This document shows, piece after piece, positions 44,662 to 53,245 of a DNA stretch of 64,000 nt. Numbering within the stretch: the stretch's first letter is position 1; each line of letters starts with the position of its first letter. Under the pieces are notes generated by a model. That model ran no database searches. It had not been told where the DNA came from and was given only the letters and a program-made list of their open reading frames with translations. This DNA comes from Anderseniella sp963700885 (lineage in GTDB: Bacteria > Pseudomonadota > Alphaproteobacteria > Rhizobiales > Aestuariivirgaceae): NCBI GenBank assembly GCA_963700885.1, contig CAVOZJ010000030.1:94735-158734 (forward strand). The letters are read 5' to 3'. The translations under genes and the position numbers were made by a program.

Positions 44662-46012
44662 ATCCAAGCTGCCGGCATTTCGTTTCACGAAGTGTGAAAG
44701 CCAGCAGGAAACCTGCTCCTGCCCAGGCAACCAGACACAGGAATGCAAACCTGTAATCCCCTGTCTGGTAAATCCTGGCGCCGGCCAGCAGGGTCCCGTC
44801 CCAGCGCAGATCCAGCATCCAGCCGATGATCGGTTGCAGGAACGCGCCTGCCGCTACCGTCATTCCGTTGACCAGCCCCGACACGGTTCCATGTTGCTGT
44901 TTACCGGATACTTCGCGTGCCAGCGCAAATGTTATGACCATGCAACCGCCACTAAAGCCGGTCAGAAAAAACAACGTGGCCATGAACATCAGGCCCAGGC
45001 CCGGGACAAACGCTATGATTGCAAAGAATGCGCAGTTGAGGCCGGTGCAGATGACAAGCGGCAGCTTTCTTCTGCCAATCCTGTCAGACAACCATCCGAA
45101 GAATGGTGCTCCGGCTGCCCAGCCCAGCAGCGAAAACGACGTGTAGAATGCACTTGCCGGGCGGTCCAGTCCGTAGGCGCTGGCAAGGAACGGGACACCC
45201 CACAGACCCCCCAGCGCCAGCATCGGTCCGGACAGGCTCATGGCAACAATTGCCACCCGCCAGATCTCGCTGCGGGCGATGGTCTGTTTCAGACCAGACC
45301 AGATTTCTGCCCAGCGGTTGTCGCTGGCATGATCTGCCGTATCCGGGACCGGTGAATTTCGTACAACCAAAGCCGAAAGAACCGCAAGGGCAATGGCAAA
45401 CATCCCGGCCCAAACCATTGTCTGGCGCCACCCGAACGCTTCCACGGCAAACGCCAGTGGTGCCTGCCCTGCAATGCCGCATACCATGGCAAAGAACATT
45501 GCAATCCCGGCCAGCAGGGCAAAGTGCCTCGGGTGAAACCATTTGGCTGCAAGCGCCATGCTGGCGATGAACCCGACGGCGGAACCGGCCCCCACCATGA
45601 ATCGCCCGGCATATGCGACATTGACGGAACCAGCTGTACCAAAGACCATGCTGCCCGCAGCAGCCAGCAACAGGGCGATGGTGAGCATGAGCCTTGCACC
45701 ATACCGATCAAGCAGGGCTCCAATCGGCAACTGCATAACGGCATATGGGTAAAAATACAGCGCTGAAAGTTGTCCCAGTACAGCACCGGATACGCCGAAT
45801 TCAGCCATCAGATCAGGCACCATGACGCTGGGTGCCACGCGTTGAAAAAACGCATAGCCAAATGCAATTGCACTCAGGGACCAGACCGCAAACGCCAGTG
45901 GAAGACTGGCCGGACCGGCGGATTGTGCCGATGATATGGGGGGGGCGGACGCCACGTTCGTATCAAAACCGTTTCGATGCAGTTCCCGCACCTGCAGGCC
46001 CTGGCAACACAA
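44645..46012 (-). CDS. major facilitator superfamily transporter
   Basis: About 450 aa, twelve hydrophobic helices. The MFS loop motif is visible after helix 2 as LLDRYGARLML and after helix 8 as GWLSDRIGRRKLPLV. FFQRVAPSVMVPDLMAEFGV marks a metabolite:proton symporter-like group; substrate unknown. The start is uncertain: TTG 46012 opens the frame, GTG 45991 is an alternative, and the first ATG lies within helix 1. Confidence 0.85.
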   Translation of the reverse strand: MCCQGLQVRELHRNGFDTNVASAPPISSAQSAGPASLPLAFAVWSLSAIAFGYAFFQRVAPSVMVPDLMAEFGVSGAVLGQLSALYFYPYAVMQLPIGALLDRYGARLMLTIALLLAAAGSMVFGTAGSVNVAYAGRFMVGAGSAVGFIASMALAAKWFHPRHFALLAGIAMFFAMVCGIAGQAPLAFAVEAFGWRQTMVWAGMFAIALAVLSALVVRNSPVPDTADHASDNRWAEIWSGLKQTIARSEIWRVAIVAMSLSGPMLALGGLWGVPFLASAYGLDRPASAFYTSFSLLGWAAGAPFFGWLSDRIGRRKLPLVICTGLNCAFFAIIAFVPGLGLMFMATLFFLTGFSGGCMVITFALAREVSGKQQHGTVSGLVNGMTVAAGAFLQPIIGWMLDLRWDGTLLAGARIYQTGDYRFAFLCLVAWAGAGFLLAFTLRETKCRQLGYTRSQ

Positions 46013-46114
46013 TCAATTACTTGCCTATGGTTTGGAGATTTGGCGTCCAAAAGTAAAGGCCCTTGAGACAATGTCCCAGGGGCCTGTCGGCAATCTGCAA
46101 AACCGGATTTCCAA

Positions 46115-46699
46115 TCAGCAGTTGCTGCAGTTCAGGGTCAATCCGTTGCGCGGGCGTTGCATGACTGTTTCTGTCACCTGCCATGCGCCGATGCCGGCAA
46201 TGTAACCGACTATCGGTTGGAAGTTCAGGCAAACTCTTGCCATGAGAATGTCATTGTCTTCCGCGGTAAGGCTGTTGAGCTGGCTTGCACTTGCGCCCGG
46301 TGGCGAACCGCCACACGCGCCGCGTGAATGTGTCCACTCTTGCTTGACTTCGTTGCCGCTGCGCCGGTAGTTGACGATTTGCACCTTGGTTTCCGTCGAC
46401 GAAAAAGGCTTCAGGATTGCGTCGGCGGCTTCGATGTAATTGTTCAGTACGCTTTGTGAAACGCTGGCGGTTTCCTGGGTTGTAAGGTCAACAACCGCAC
46501 TGGCTGCCACGGTGACTTTCCGCTTCAGTGTCAGGTAGTAGGAGGCATCAATTGCACCAAGCAGAAGCAGGATCATGAATGGAAACAGGAGAGCCGATTC
46601 AATACTGACAACGCCACTCTTCTCGCTGCAAAAACTGGCAAGTTTTCCTGCAAAACCGCCGCGGGGCTGCGTAGTGATACTAGTTGATGATTTGTTCAT
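46115..46699 (-). CDS. TadE/TadG-family pilus assembly protein
   Basis: 194 aa pseudopilin-like protein of the Tad/Cpa system. N-terminal basic segment, then the TadE motif SGVVSIESALLFPFMILLLL (about residues 30-50) as the single membrane helix, followed by an extracytoplasmic part with several Cys. ATG 46699 has AGGAAA upstream; the frame continues to 46813 without a ribosome-binding site. Follows a second TadE gene on the same strand. Confidence 0.87.
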   Translation of the reverse strand: MNKSSTSITTQPRGGFAGKLASFCSEKSGVVSIESALLFPFMILLLLGAIDASYYLTLKRKVTVAASAVVDLTTQETASVSQSVLNNYIEAADAILKPFSSTETKVQIVNYRRSGNEVKQEWTHSRGACGGSPPGASASQLNSLTAEDNDILMARVCLNFQPIVGYIAGIGAWQVTETVMQRPRNGLTLNCSNC

Positions 46700-46751
46700 T
46701 GTTGTGATTTCCTGAACTACGGTAGGAGTAACAGTCCTGATTGCATGAGGT

Positions 46752-47342
46752 TCAGTTGAATGGTTCGTTGCGGAAAACCGCGACGCCGCGCACCAGGCGC
46801 TTGTCCGCACCATGATTGGCCAACCAGTGGGGTGGAGCCACAGTAGAGCCGTTCACGTCAAGCAGGTTCATCAGGAATGGCGTAAACAAATCCCACTCGT
46901 AAAACGTTTCAACAAGGATGATCTGTCCCGCAGTGCCGGGTTCGAAGGCGGCTCCTTCTGTAACGCTCGGATCCATCTGTCCATCATTTGAAGCGTTGGC
47001 CCGCTCCTGCGCATCAGTAAAATTGGTACGTACTTCAACGTTTATGTAGACCTTGTTGCAGTCAAGCATGGCCGGCAGGTTTTCGCACAACCGTTCCTTG
47101 AACTCGGCAGCAGAAAAACCCTGATCCTGGGCCTGCCCGGTACGGATCAGCCTTGATGCGTTAGTTGTTGCCTGTTGAATGGAGTGTTCGGAAAAAAGTG
47201 TCAGTCCGGTCTCCACTGTCCCCATCATGAGGAAAAAGAACGGCCCGCCAACGAAAGCAAACTCAAGTGCCGCCGCGCCGCGCTGGTTCTTGCAAAACCG
47301 TTTCCGCAGGCGGTTCAGCTTCCTGTGAAAATTCAAAATCAT
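46752..47342 (-). CDS. tadE: TadE-family pilus assembly protein
   Basis: 196 aa minor pseudopilin-like protein. The TadE signature is NQRGAAALEFAFVGGPFFFL (about residues 19-38), the cleavage/membrane segment processed by the prepilin peptidase. First of two linked TadE-like genes transcribed away from flp. Confidence 0.88.
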   Translation of the reverse strand: MILNFHRKLNRLRKRFCKNQRGAAALEFAFVGGPFFFLMMGTVETGLTLFSEHSIQQATTNASRLIRTGQAQDQGFSAAEFKERLCENLPAMLDCNKVYINVEVRTNFTDAQERANASNDGQMDPSVTEGAAFEPGTAGQIILVETFYEWDLFTPFLMNLLDVNGSTVAPPHWLANHGADKRLVRGVAVFRNEPFN

Positions 47343-47689
47343 GCCACGCTCTCCCGAACTCTGATCCCTCGTTTCCCACGAAATTGTGGTCTGACGGTTC
47401 GCATGAGTTCCTGTCAGGGCGATTGGATTGCCCTGTTCTTATTGTATTCAGTCGCTGGAAGGGTACAGGCATATTCTTTACAAGAAGTAAGAATTGGTAA
47501 GCAAATTTTAACGATTTCATTAAGAAATTATTAAGTATAGATGGATCTGACACGCTTCCTGCGCGGCAAGATACTCTCAATTAAACCAGGCAAAGTTAAA
47601 TCAATAGCCCTTTGGGAGTAATCAGAAACAATTGTGCCGGGCAGTCAGGATACTTGCCCGGCAATAATGTTTGCAGTAAGACCCGAGTA
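47343..47689. promoter_or_regulatory. intergenic region between tadE and the pilus N-domain gene
   Basis: 347 bases. A perfect 8-bp dyad, GCCGGGCA (47636-47643) with TGCCCGGC (47655-47662), lies just past the end of the leftward gene at 47690 and may terminate it. The AT-rich stretch 47490-47545 could hold the tadE promoter, but no clear -35/-10 pair was assigned. No gene seen. Confidence 0.4.
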
Positions 47690-48190
47690 TTACTGAGCCT
47701 CGCCACCACCAACACTCTCGGCAGCGCCCTTGGAGAGCCCGTCCTTTATGGTGATCTGTTCCGACTGCGCCTTGAACTGCAGCGCATCGTCATTCACGGT
47801 CAACTGCTGATCGCAGAACGGTTCGCAGGTCATGGACATGCGCAAGCCGGCACGATACACGCTGACAACATTGGCTTCCGTACGCTGTACATTCACCATC
47901 ATGTTGGCCAGTTGATTGCCGTCGAAATCCAGCACGATAATTTTGGTCCGGCCGGTGGTTTTGCCAATGACCACCAGATTGTTTCCCTGAACGCTGGCGT
48001 CGGCAAACATCGGATTGGAGACAACGACGGTTGATGGTTCACCGGACAGCTTGACCAGCTTGGCATCGTCGACATCGACCTTGAGGGAAGGCTCGGCTAC
48101 CGTGGTGCCGGCTATGCCAAACATGCCAGCCAGACCCAATGTGGCGCCTAACAGGAATTTGCGGGTTGTTGCGAGGGAGTTCATTTGCAT
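47690..48190 (-). CDS. stand-alone secretin N-terminal-domain pilus assembly protein
   Basis: 166 aa from ATG 48190, which has AAGGA six bases upstream. A signal peptide ends near TTVAEP; the mature part (LVKLSGEPSTVVVSNPMFAD, VVIGKTTGRTKIIVLDFDGN) matches the T2SS/T3SS pilus N-terminal domain that also opens CpaC. No secretin channel domain follows. Probably a periplasmic helper of the Tad secretin; linked to the two tadE genes. Confidence 0.82.
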   Translation of the reverse strand: MQMNSLATTRKFLLGATLGLAGMFGIAGTTVAEPSLKVDVDDAKLVKLSGEPSTVVVSNPMFADASVQGNNLVVIGKTTGRTKIIVLDFDGNQLANMMVNVQRTEANVVSVYRAGLRMSMTCEPFCDQQLTVNDDALQFKAQSEQITIKDGLSKGAAESVGGGEAQ

Positions 48191-48343
48191 AACGTTCCTT
48201 GTGCGCATTATCAAATTTAGGGAGCTGGACCATGCCGCGCCCTTTCCATGCAGCCTATAACACCTGAAAATGGTGAATGAACTATTACAGTGAGCAAAAT
48301 TGGCAAAAAGGGTGCACCACCAGATTGGTGATAAGTTACATTA

Positions 48344-48437
48344 TAATATGTAAGGGGCAGAGCAGAATAATATGTAAGGGGCAGAGCAGAATAATATGTA
48401 AGGGGCAGAGCAGAATAATATGTAAGGGGCAGAGCAG
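48344..48437 (+). repeat. 24-bp tandem repeat, about 3.9 copies
   Basis: Unit TAATATGTAAGGGGCAGAGC plus AGAA, starting at 48344, 48368, 48392 and 48416, identical in every copy. The array sits between divergent pilus genes. In one frame it would encode an 8-residue repeat, but no gene context supports translation. Confidence 0.95.
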
Positions 48438-48568
48438 CGCATTGCTGTTTGATCCCTGCTTGCGACTGAAACTTTCACCATTGTCGCGGGCACGGAGAAA
48501 TTTTGGACCTCGGGGTTGGGTAGTCAAATCCCTGGCCAGTGGTAGCTCAATGAAGTCTTTTTAAGCGG

Positions 48569-48660
48569 CATGGGTTCGCTTGAACCCAACAGACTACTTT
48601 GTCACTTTGGCAGCGATCAGGATGACTTTGGTCAATTCAAGCCAAAGTCATCCTGATCTA
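48569..48660 (+). repeat. dispersed repeat B, copy 1 (with 17-bp hairpin)
   Basis: Starts CATGGGTTCGCTTGAACCC (palindromic 48572-48587), continues to CACTTTGGCAGCGATCAGGA (from 48603) and ends TGATCTA. Bases 48615-48631 and 48642-48658 form a perfect 17-bp stem with a 10-base loop. Copy 2 is at 56088-56183. Confidence 0.75.
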
Positions 48661-48954
48661 GTCTTGTATGGGAAGAAATATGATTCCGGGGTGAAGGGGT
48701 AACAAGTATATATAAAAGTATAGTTCTGTTGAAGACGTAATAATAAAAATTTTAATTTAAAAAGTAATACTTCGTTTCCCATTTGATGATGATTGGTTTG
48801 GTGGTGATCTCATTTCATTCCGCATTTACTTGATGTTAATAGCTGGCGCCTAGATTGAGCCTCGGTTCAGACGACAACCCCCAAGGGGGATAGCCCACGA
48901 AGGGTAGTTTGTTCCGGTGCTATAAAAACTGTGAGTAAATCTAAGGAGAGAATT

Positions 48955-49110
48955 ATGTTTGCACGTTTCTTTAAAGACGAATCTGGTGCCACTGCAATCG
49001 AATACGGCCTCATCGCCGCTGCAACTGGCCTGGCCCTGGTAGCTGTTATGCCTGCTATCAACACGGCTCTGACCGATACCTTCACCACTATTGGCGCAGA
49101 AATGCAGTAA
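48955..49110 (+). CDS. flp: Flp-type (type IVb) pilin
   Basis: Major pilin of the Tad pilus, 51 aa, below the length usually listed. It starts MFARFFKDESGATAIEYGLI and continues with a hydrophobic helix to TTIGAEMQ. The Gly-Ala processing site and the GATAIEYG motif (Glu at +5, then Tyr) define Flp pilins; mature pilin would be about 40 residues. AAGGAGAG at 48943-48950 is a strong ribosome-binding site. A good terminator follows, so flp can be expressed well above the assembly genes. Confidence 0.95.
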   Translation: MFARFFKDESGATAIEYGLIAAATGLALVAVMPAINTALTDTFTTIGAEMQ

Positions 49111-49177
49111 AAAGCCAATTAAATCGCGGGCAGGAAGAGCCATTGCCGGCGGTTAAGTTTAAAGGGAGGCTCCCTAA

Positions 49178-49208
49178 GCCGCCGGCCCAGTGCCGGCGGT
49201 TTTTGTTT
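49178..49208 (+). terminator. rho-independent terminator after flp
   Basis: CCGCCGGC (49179-49186) pairs with GCCGGCGG (49192-49199), followed directly by TTTTTGTTTG. A second small dyad (GGGAG/CTCCC) lies just upstream. Separates the pilin message from cpaA. The rest of the gap to 49436 shows nothing more. Confidence 0.88.
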
Positions 49209-49436
49209 GTGTCCACCGCATCTCTGCCTGGGCGCCGCAGCGTTTGCGCCAGTATTTGCAGCATTTGATATCAGGTCAGAAAAACCGCCACAGGTTTAAC
49301 GGCTCATTTACCCTCATTGTGAGACGTTGCTTCCGGCGACAGATCAGCATGGTTTGTAAGTGAACCATTCAAGAACCATTGAACCGTTCGTTTGCGGTCG
49401 CGCGGCCTGATAGACAGCTTGGGAGAAATGCCTGCC

Positions 49437-49952
49437 ATGATTGAAGTTCTGACGTTTGCCATTTTTCCGGTGTTGATGATTGCTGCCGGGGTCGGTGACT
49501 GTCTTACCATGAAAATACCGAACTGGTTGAACGGACTGATTGGCGGCAGTTTCTTTATAGCTGCGTTTTTGACCGGCATGCCGCTCGAGCAGATCGGCTG
49601 GCACATGCTTGCCGGTGCTGTAGTCCTGGCCGCGGGATTCGGGCTGTTCTCCTTTCGCCTGATCGGCGGTGGTGATGCGAAACTGCTGGCCGTCGCGGCC
49701 CTGTGGCTGGGTACCGGGCAACTCATCGAGTTTCTGGTGATCATGACACTGGCGGGCGGGTTGCTGGCCATAGTCATGAAATTCTGGTGGTGGGTAAAGC
49801 TTGAATCAGAGCTCAGGGGGCTCAGTGGAATCAAGTCCAGGCTCAAGTCCTCAATTGATCTGCCCTATGGCATCGCCATAACAGCCGGTGCGCTGGTCGC
49901 CTTCCGGCACAGCTGGTGGTTTGAAACAGCCAACCTGCAGATTTTCAGTTGA
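49437..49952 (+). CDS. cpaA: Tad prepilin peptidase CpaA/TadV
   Basis: Inner-membrane aspartic peptidase that processes Flp and TadE-type pilins. 171 aa with about five hydrophobic helices; the catalytic Asp residues lie in GVGDCLTMKIPN and in FRLIGGGDAKLLA (the GGGD motif). ATG 49437 with GGGAGA about ten bases upstream is chosen over ATG 49428. Confidence 0.92.
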   Translation: MIEVLTFAIFPVLMIAAGVGDCLTMKIPNWLNGLIGGSFFIAAFLTGMPLEQIGWHMLAGAVVLAAGFGLFSFRLIGGGDAKLLAVAALWLGTGQLIEFLVIMTLAGGLLAIVMKFWWWVKLESELRGLSGIKSRLKSSIDLPYGIAITAGALVAFRHSWWFETANLQIFS

Positions 49953-49981
49953 TTTTTTGATGCCCGCGGCAGGTCTGTTTG

Positions 49982-50040
49982 ATGGTTTTCGACTGACTCA
50001 ATCAAAAGTCATAAAACTGATCGATTCCAAGGTGCTGCAG
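49982..50040 (+). repeat. dispersed 59-bp repeat A, copy 2
   Basis: Matches copy 1 (41544-41602) at 53 of 59 positions, including TCATAAAACTGATCGATTCC and both GANTC pentamers. Located in the 275-base gap between cpaA and cpaB; the remainder of that gap holds the cpaB leader. Confidence 0.8.
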
Positions 50041-50227
50041 TGACTTCAAGCATTCCCGGGAACCCCTGCCGCTCCAGGCGGACAATACTGATTCTTGTCA
50101 CTAGTGTGAAGATTTTTTGGCAGAACCAAGTTTGTTTAATGCCGGTTAACCATAATTTGACGTTTCCCCATCATTCTGGTCCGAAGTTATTCGAACGAAC
50201 TTTCGCTTTCTACTGGAGAGTTATCAA

Positions 50228-51031
50228 ATGAGTAAATCTCGTGTCCTTGTCGTTGGCGTCGCACTTGTAGCGGCCGGCGCGGCAGCTTTTCTGGCAAACG
50301 GTTATCTGGGACAGCCACCAAGGCAGGAAGTTGTTGAGGTGAACAAGGTCGCCATGACACCCGTGCTCGTTACGCTGAAAGACATTCGCGTTGGCGAGCT
50401 TCTGGATGAAGCCAATCTGGGATGGAAAGACTGGCCAACTGCTCAGGTTAGCAGGTTCATGGTGGCAAAAAGTACCAGCCCCGACATTTTCGAGGAATTT
50501 AAAGGTGCCCGCGCCCGCGCAGCATTGTTTGAAGGCGAACCACTGAACCGGCAACGCATTGTAGTCGTGGGCGACGCAGGCTTCATGGCGGCAGTTCTTC
50601 CCAAGGGAATGCGCGCTATTTCAATCCGGGTGTCTGCGGAAACCGGGGCGGGTGGGTTTATTCTTCCCAATGACCGGGTTGACGTACTTCTCACCCGAAA
50701 ACTCAGCGGCAACCGGGAGATATCCGACACCGTTTTAACCAACGTCCGCGTTCTGGCTATCGATCAGCAGATCAAGACCACCGACGATGGCGGCCAGGTA
50801 ATTGTAGGCAAGACAGCGACGCTGGAGCTTGAACCCAATCAATCTGAAGTGCTCGCACTGGTTGAAAGCGCTGGTCAGTTGTCGCTTGCGCTTCGGTCGC
50901 TGGCAGATGCAGGCGACAAGAAACTGGGCGACGACGGACCGCGGGTTTCAGAAAAATATGCGCGTGGTTCCAGGGCTACCGTGAAGCAATTCCGCTATGG
51001 CATCGTGAATCAGATCGCGAATTCAAACTAA
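50228..51031 (+). CDS. cpaB: Flp pilus assembly protein CpaB/RcpC
   Basis: 267 aa periplasmic protein thought to support the secretin. One N-terminal membrane segment (residues about 5-25), a SAF domain (about 45-110, VLVTLKDIRVGELLDEANLG) and the CpaB region MRAISIRVSAETGAGGFILP with NDRVDVLLT. TTCTACTGGAGAG gives its ribosome-binding site. First of the cpaBCDEF run. Confidence 0.93.
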   Translation: MSKSRVLVVGVALVAAGAAAFLANGYLGQPPRQEVVEVNKVAMTPVLVTLKDIRVGELLDEANLGWKDWPTAQVSRFMVAKSTSPDIFEEFKGARARAALFEGEPLNRQRIVVVGDAGFMAAVLPKGMRAISIRVSAETGAGGFILPNDRVDVLLTRKLSGNREISDTVLTNVRVLAIDQQIKTTDDGGQVIVGKTATLELEPNQSEVLALVESAGQLSLALRSLADAGDKKLGDDGPRVSEKYARGSRATVKQFRYGIVNQIANSN

Positions 51032-51042
51032 GGTAACAAGTT

Positions 51043-52509
51043 ATGCATCCCTCACTCCTCAGCATGCCCAGGCTCGATATGGGCACCGGAACCCAGGCCA
51101 AAGGGCTTATTTCACTGTTGGCTGCCATCGTTGCCTTGTTTATGGCCCTGTCCGCTACGTTTGCGCCCGCACAGGCCGGCAACGACTCCCGTTTCCTGCG
51201 CATGGGACTGAACAAATCGGTTGCGATCAGATTGCCCGTTGCCGCCAAGGATGTTCTTGTAGGCAACCCCGCGATCGTTGAGGCGGTGGTTCGCACTCGC
51301 ACGACTGCCTACCTGTTTGCCAAGGCCAATGGCCAGACCAACATATTCTTCTTTGATGAAGCAGGCAGGCAAATCCTGAATCTCGACATCGAGGTTGCGA
51401 TAGATACCAAGGCATTGAAGCAACTGCTAGACCGCACCTTGCCCGACAACCAGATCTTGATTGATACGGTAGCCGACAGCATCATCCTTCGCGGCGTTGC
51501 CGCATCTGCAGGAGAAGCCAAGCAGGCAACCGATCTGACCGAGCGTTTTCTTGGCGGCAGTGACGGCAGCGCCAAGGTCGTGTCGGCCATGACCATCGCT
51601 GCACGCGAGCAGGTTACGCTACGGGTCCGGATCGCCGAAGTTCAGCGCGATGTGCTGAAGCAGCTTGGTGTTGACTACAATGCCGCATTCGCAACGGGAA
51701 GCTTCTCCGCCGGCATGTTGACGGGAAATCCGTTTGTCTTGAACGGCTCTCTGGCTGCCGGTGGCATACTCCCGGTTAATCCACTTTCAGGCCTGGGCGG
51801 TCCCAACGGAATTCCCGGCGCACGTCTGCAGTATGGCGACAACATTGACGCCTTTATCCAGGCAATGGAACAGGACGGTTTGCTGCGCACGCTGGCCGAG
51901 CCAACCCTGACAGCAATTTCCGGCGAAAGCGCAAAGTTCCTTGCCGGTGGAGAGTTTCCGGTTCCAGTTGCCCAGGACGACAACACTATTTCAGTGGAAT
52001 TCAAGGAATTCGGCGTAGCACTGGGGTATTCACCGGTTGTTCTGTCATCCGGTCGCATCAGTCTGAAAGTCAACACGGAAGTCTCCGAACTGACGCAGCA
52101 GAACGGCGTCCAGATCGGATTGCTGCAGATACCTGGTCTTACGACACGCAAGGCGGAAACAACCGTTGAGTTGCCGTCCGGCGGTTCAATGATCATGGCC
52201 GGTCTTATCCGCGATCAGACCAAGCAGGTGATCGCAGGTATTCCCGGGGCAAAGGACCTGCCAGTTCTTGGACAATTGTTCCGTTCACGCGACTTTCAGA
52301 AAAATGCAACCGAACTCACGATCATGGTGACACCGTTCATCGTCAAGCCGGTCAATGATCGTCAACTGACAAATCCGATTGAGAAGCTGTCAATTGCCAC
52401 CGATCGCCAAACCATCCTGTTTGGCCGCCTGAACAAGATGTACGGCAGCCAGGGCAGCACCGGAAAAGGAACCACCTATCACGGCAATGTCGGCTTCATC
52501 GTCGAATAA
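51043..52509 (+). CDS. cpaC: Tad secretin CpaC/RcpA
   Basis: Outer-membrane channel for the Flp pilus, 488 aa. A signal peptide ends near APAQAG, then the pilus N-domain (NKSVAIRLPVAAKDVLVGNP) and the secretin domain with LAEPTLTAISGESAKFLAGG and the signature VELPSGGSMIMAGLIRDQ followed by GIPGAKDLPVLGQLFRS. Starts 11 bases after cpaB. Confidence 0.95.
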   Translation: MHPSLLSMPRLDMGTGTQAKGLISLLAAIVALFMALSATFAPAQAGNDSRFLRMGLNKSVAIRLPVAAKDVLVGNPAIVEAVVRTRTTAYLFAKANGQTNIFFFDEAGRQILNLDIEVAIDTKALKQLLDRTLPDNQILIDTVADSIILRGVAASAGEAKQATDLTERFLGGSDGSAKVVSAMTIAAREQVTLRVRIAEVQRDVLKQLGVDYNAAFATGSFSAGMLTGNPFVLNGSLAAGGILPVNPLSGLGGPNGIPGARLQYGDNIDAFIQAMEQDGLLRTLAEPTLTAISGESAKFLAGGEFPVPVAQDDNTISVEFKEFGVALGYSPVVLSSGRISLKVNTEVSELTQQNGVQIGLLQIPGLTTRKAETTVELPSGGSMIMAGLIRDQTKQVIAGIPGAKDLPVLGQLFRSRDFQKNATELTIMVTPFIVKPVNDRQLTNPIEKLSIATDRQTILFGRLNKMYGSQGSTGKGTTYHGNVGFIVE

Positions 52510-52532
52510 TTGCACCGTCACGGAGAATGAAA

Positions 52533-53228
52533 ATGAACAAGTTTGTATCAAAGTCCCGCAACTCAATGCGTTCCCTGGCTCCGGCTGTTGCCCTTCTGGC
52601 ACTGACTGCCTGCCAGCATCAGATGTCCGGTGCCGTGGATGATGTCTACATGCCGCAGATGTTCTACGAGGTTCATCCCATAGAGGTCGCAAAAGGCACC
52701 GTCAAACTTCAGGTGCCGGCCCGGTCGGCCAGGCTCACTACCAGAGAGCAGAATGCTGTCAGGCAGTTTGCCCAGCAGGCCAACGAAACAGATGCTACGG
52801 AGATTCACGTACGCCGCCCGGCAGGGGCAATGGTGGGCAATGCTGTTGCGGCAAAAGTGGCTGAATTGCTGGAGCGGGAAGGCATCAGTCCGCACCGTAT
52901 CAAGCATACTTCCTATAAGGGAAGCGGCGGTTCTCCTGTTCTGATGTCATTCACCCGCAAATTTGCTGTCACTGGTGAATGTGGCGACTGGAATGACAAC
53001 CTTTCTGAAACCTATTCCAATCAGAATTACAAAAACTTCGGCTGTGCCGGGCAACACAATCTTGCTGCCATGGTCGCCAACCCGGAAGATTTCGAGACGC
53101 CGCGCACGTCCACTTCGGCAAGCGCAAGCAGGCGTAACGTGATCTTCAAGAAGTATATCGGCGGCGAAGACACAACCGCAGCCCAGGCGACTCAAGCCCA
53201 AGCCAAGGCAAGTGACGTGGGTGACTAG
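52533..53228 (+). CDS. cpaD: Tad pilus lipoprotein CpaD
   Basis: 231 aa. The lipobox LLALTAC with Cys at about residue 28 predicts an outer-membrane lipoprotein. The CpaD pattern is seen in RLTTREQNAVRQFAQQAN, IKHTSYKGSGGSPVLMSFTR and NFGCAGQHNLAAMVANPEDF. ATG 52533 is six bases after GGAGA and preferred over ATG 52527. Confidence 0.92.
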   Translation: MNKFVSKSRNSMRSLAPAVALLALTACQHQMSGAVDDVYMPQMFYEVHPIEVAKGTVKLQVPARSARLTTREQNAVRQFAQQANETDATEIHVRRPAGAMVGNAVAAKVAELLEREGISPHRIKHTSYKGSGGSPVLMSFTRKFAVTGECGDWNDNLSETYSNQNYKNFGCAGQHNLAAMVANPEDFETPRTSTSASASRRNVIFKKYIGGEDTTAAQATQAQAKASDVGD

Positions 53229-53245
53229 AAATCAGGTGAACAAGA

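Larger units (their letters stand above)
48191..48954. promoter_or_regulatory. 764-bp flp upstream region rich in repeats
   Basis: No protein gene is supported. Contents in order: a 24-bp tandem array (48344-48437), repeat B copy 1 with a 17-bp perfect hairpin (48569-48660), an AT-rich tract at about 48700-48775 that could act as promoter/UP element, and the flp leader with AAGGAGAG before the ATG. Must contain the flp promoter and that of the leftward gene at 48190. Confidence 0.5.

Noticed and set aside
48344..48437. Possible CRISPR array
   Set aside because: The units are strictly contiguous with no spacers, and no cas genes are nearby.
48277..48564. Open frame encoding an 8-residue repeat (IICKGQSR-type)
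   Set aside because: It only reflects the 24-bp tandem array being a multiple of three; no ribosome-binding site and no family resemblance.
48842..48860. Sigma54-like promoter (TGGCGC-N5-TTGAG) upstream of flp
   Set aside because: Both the -24 and -12 elements deviate from consensus, and no enhancer-binding regulator is nearby.
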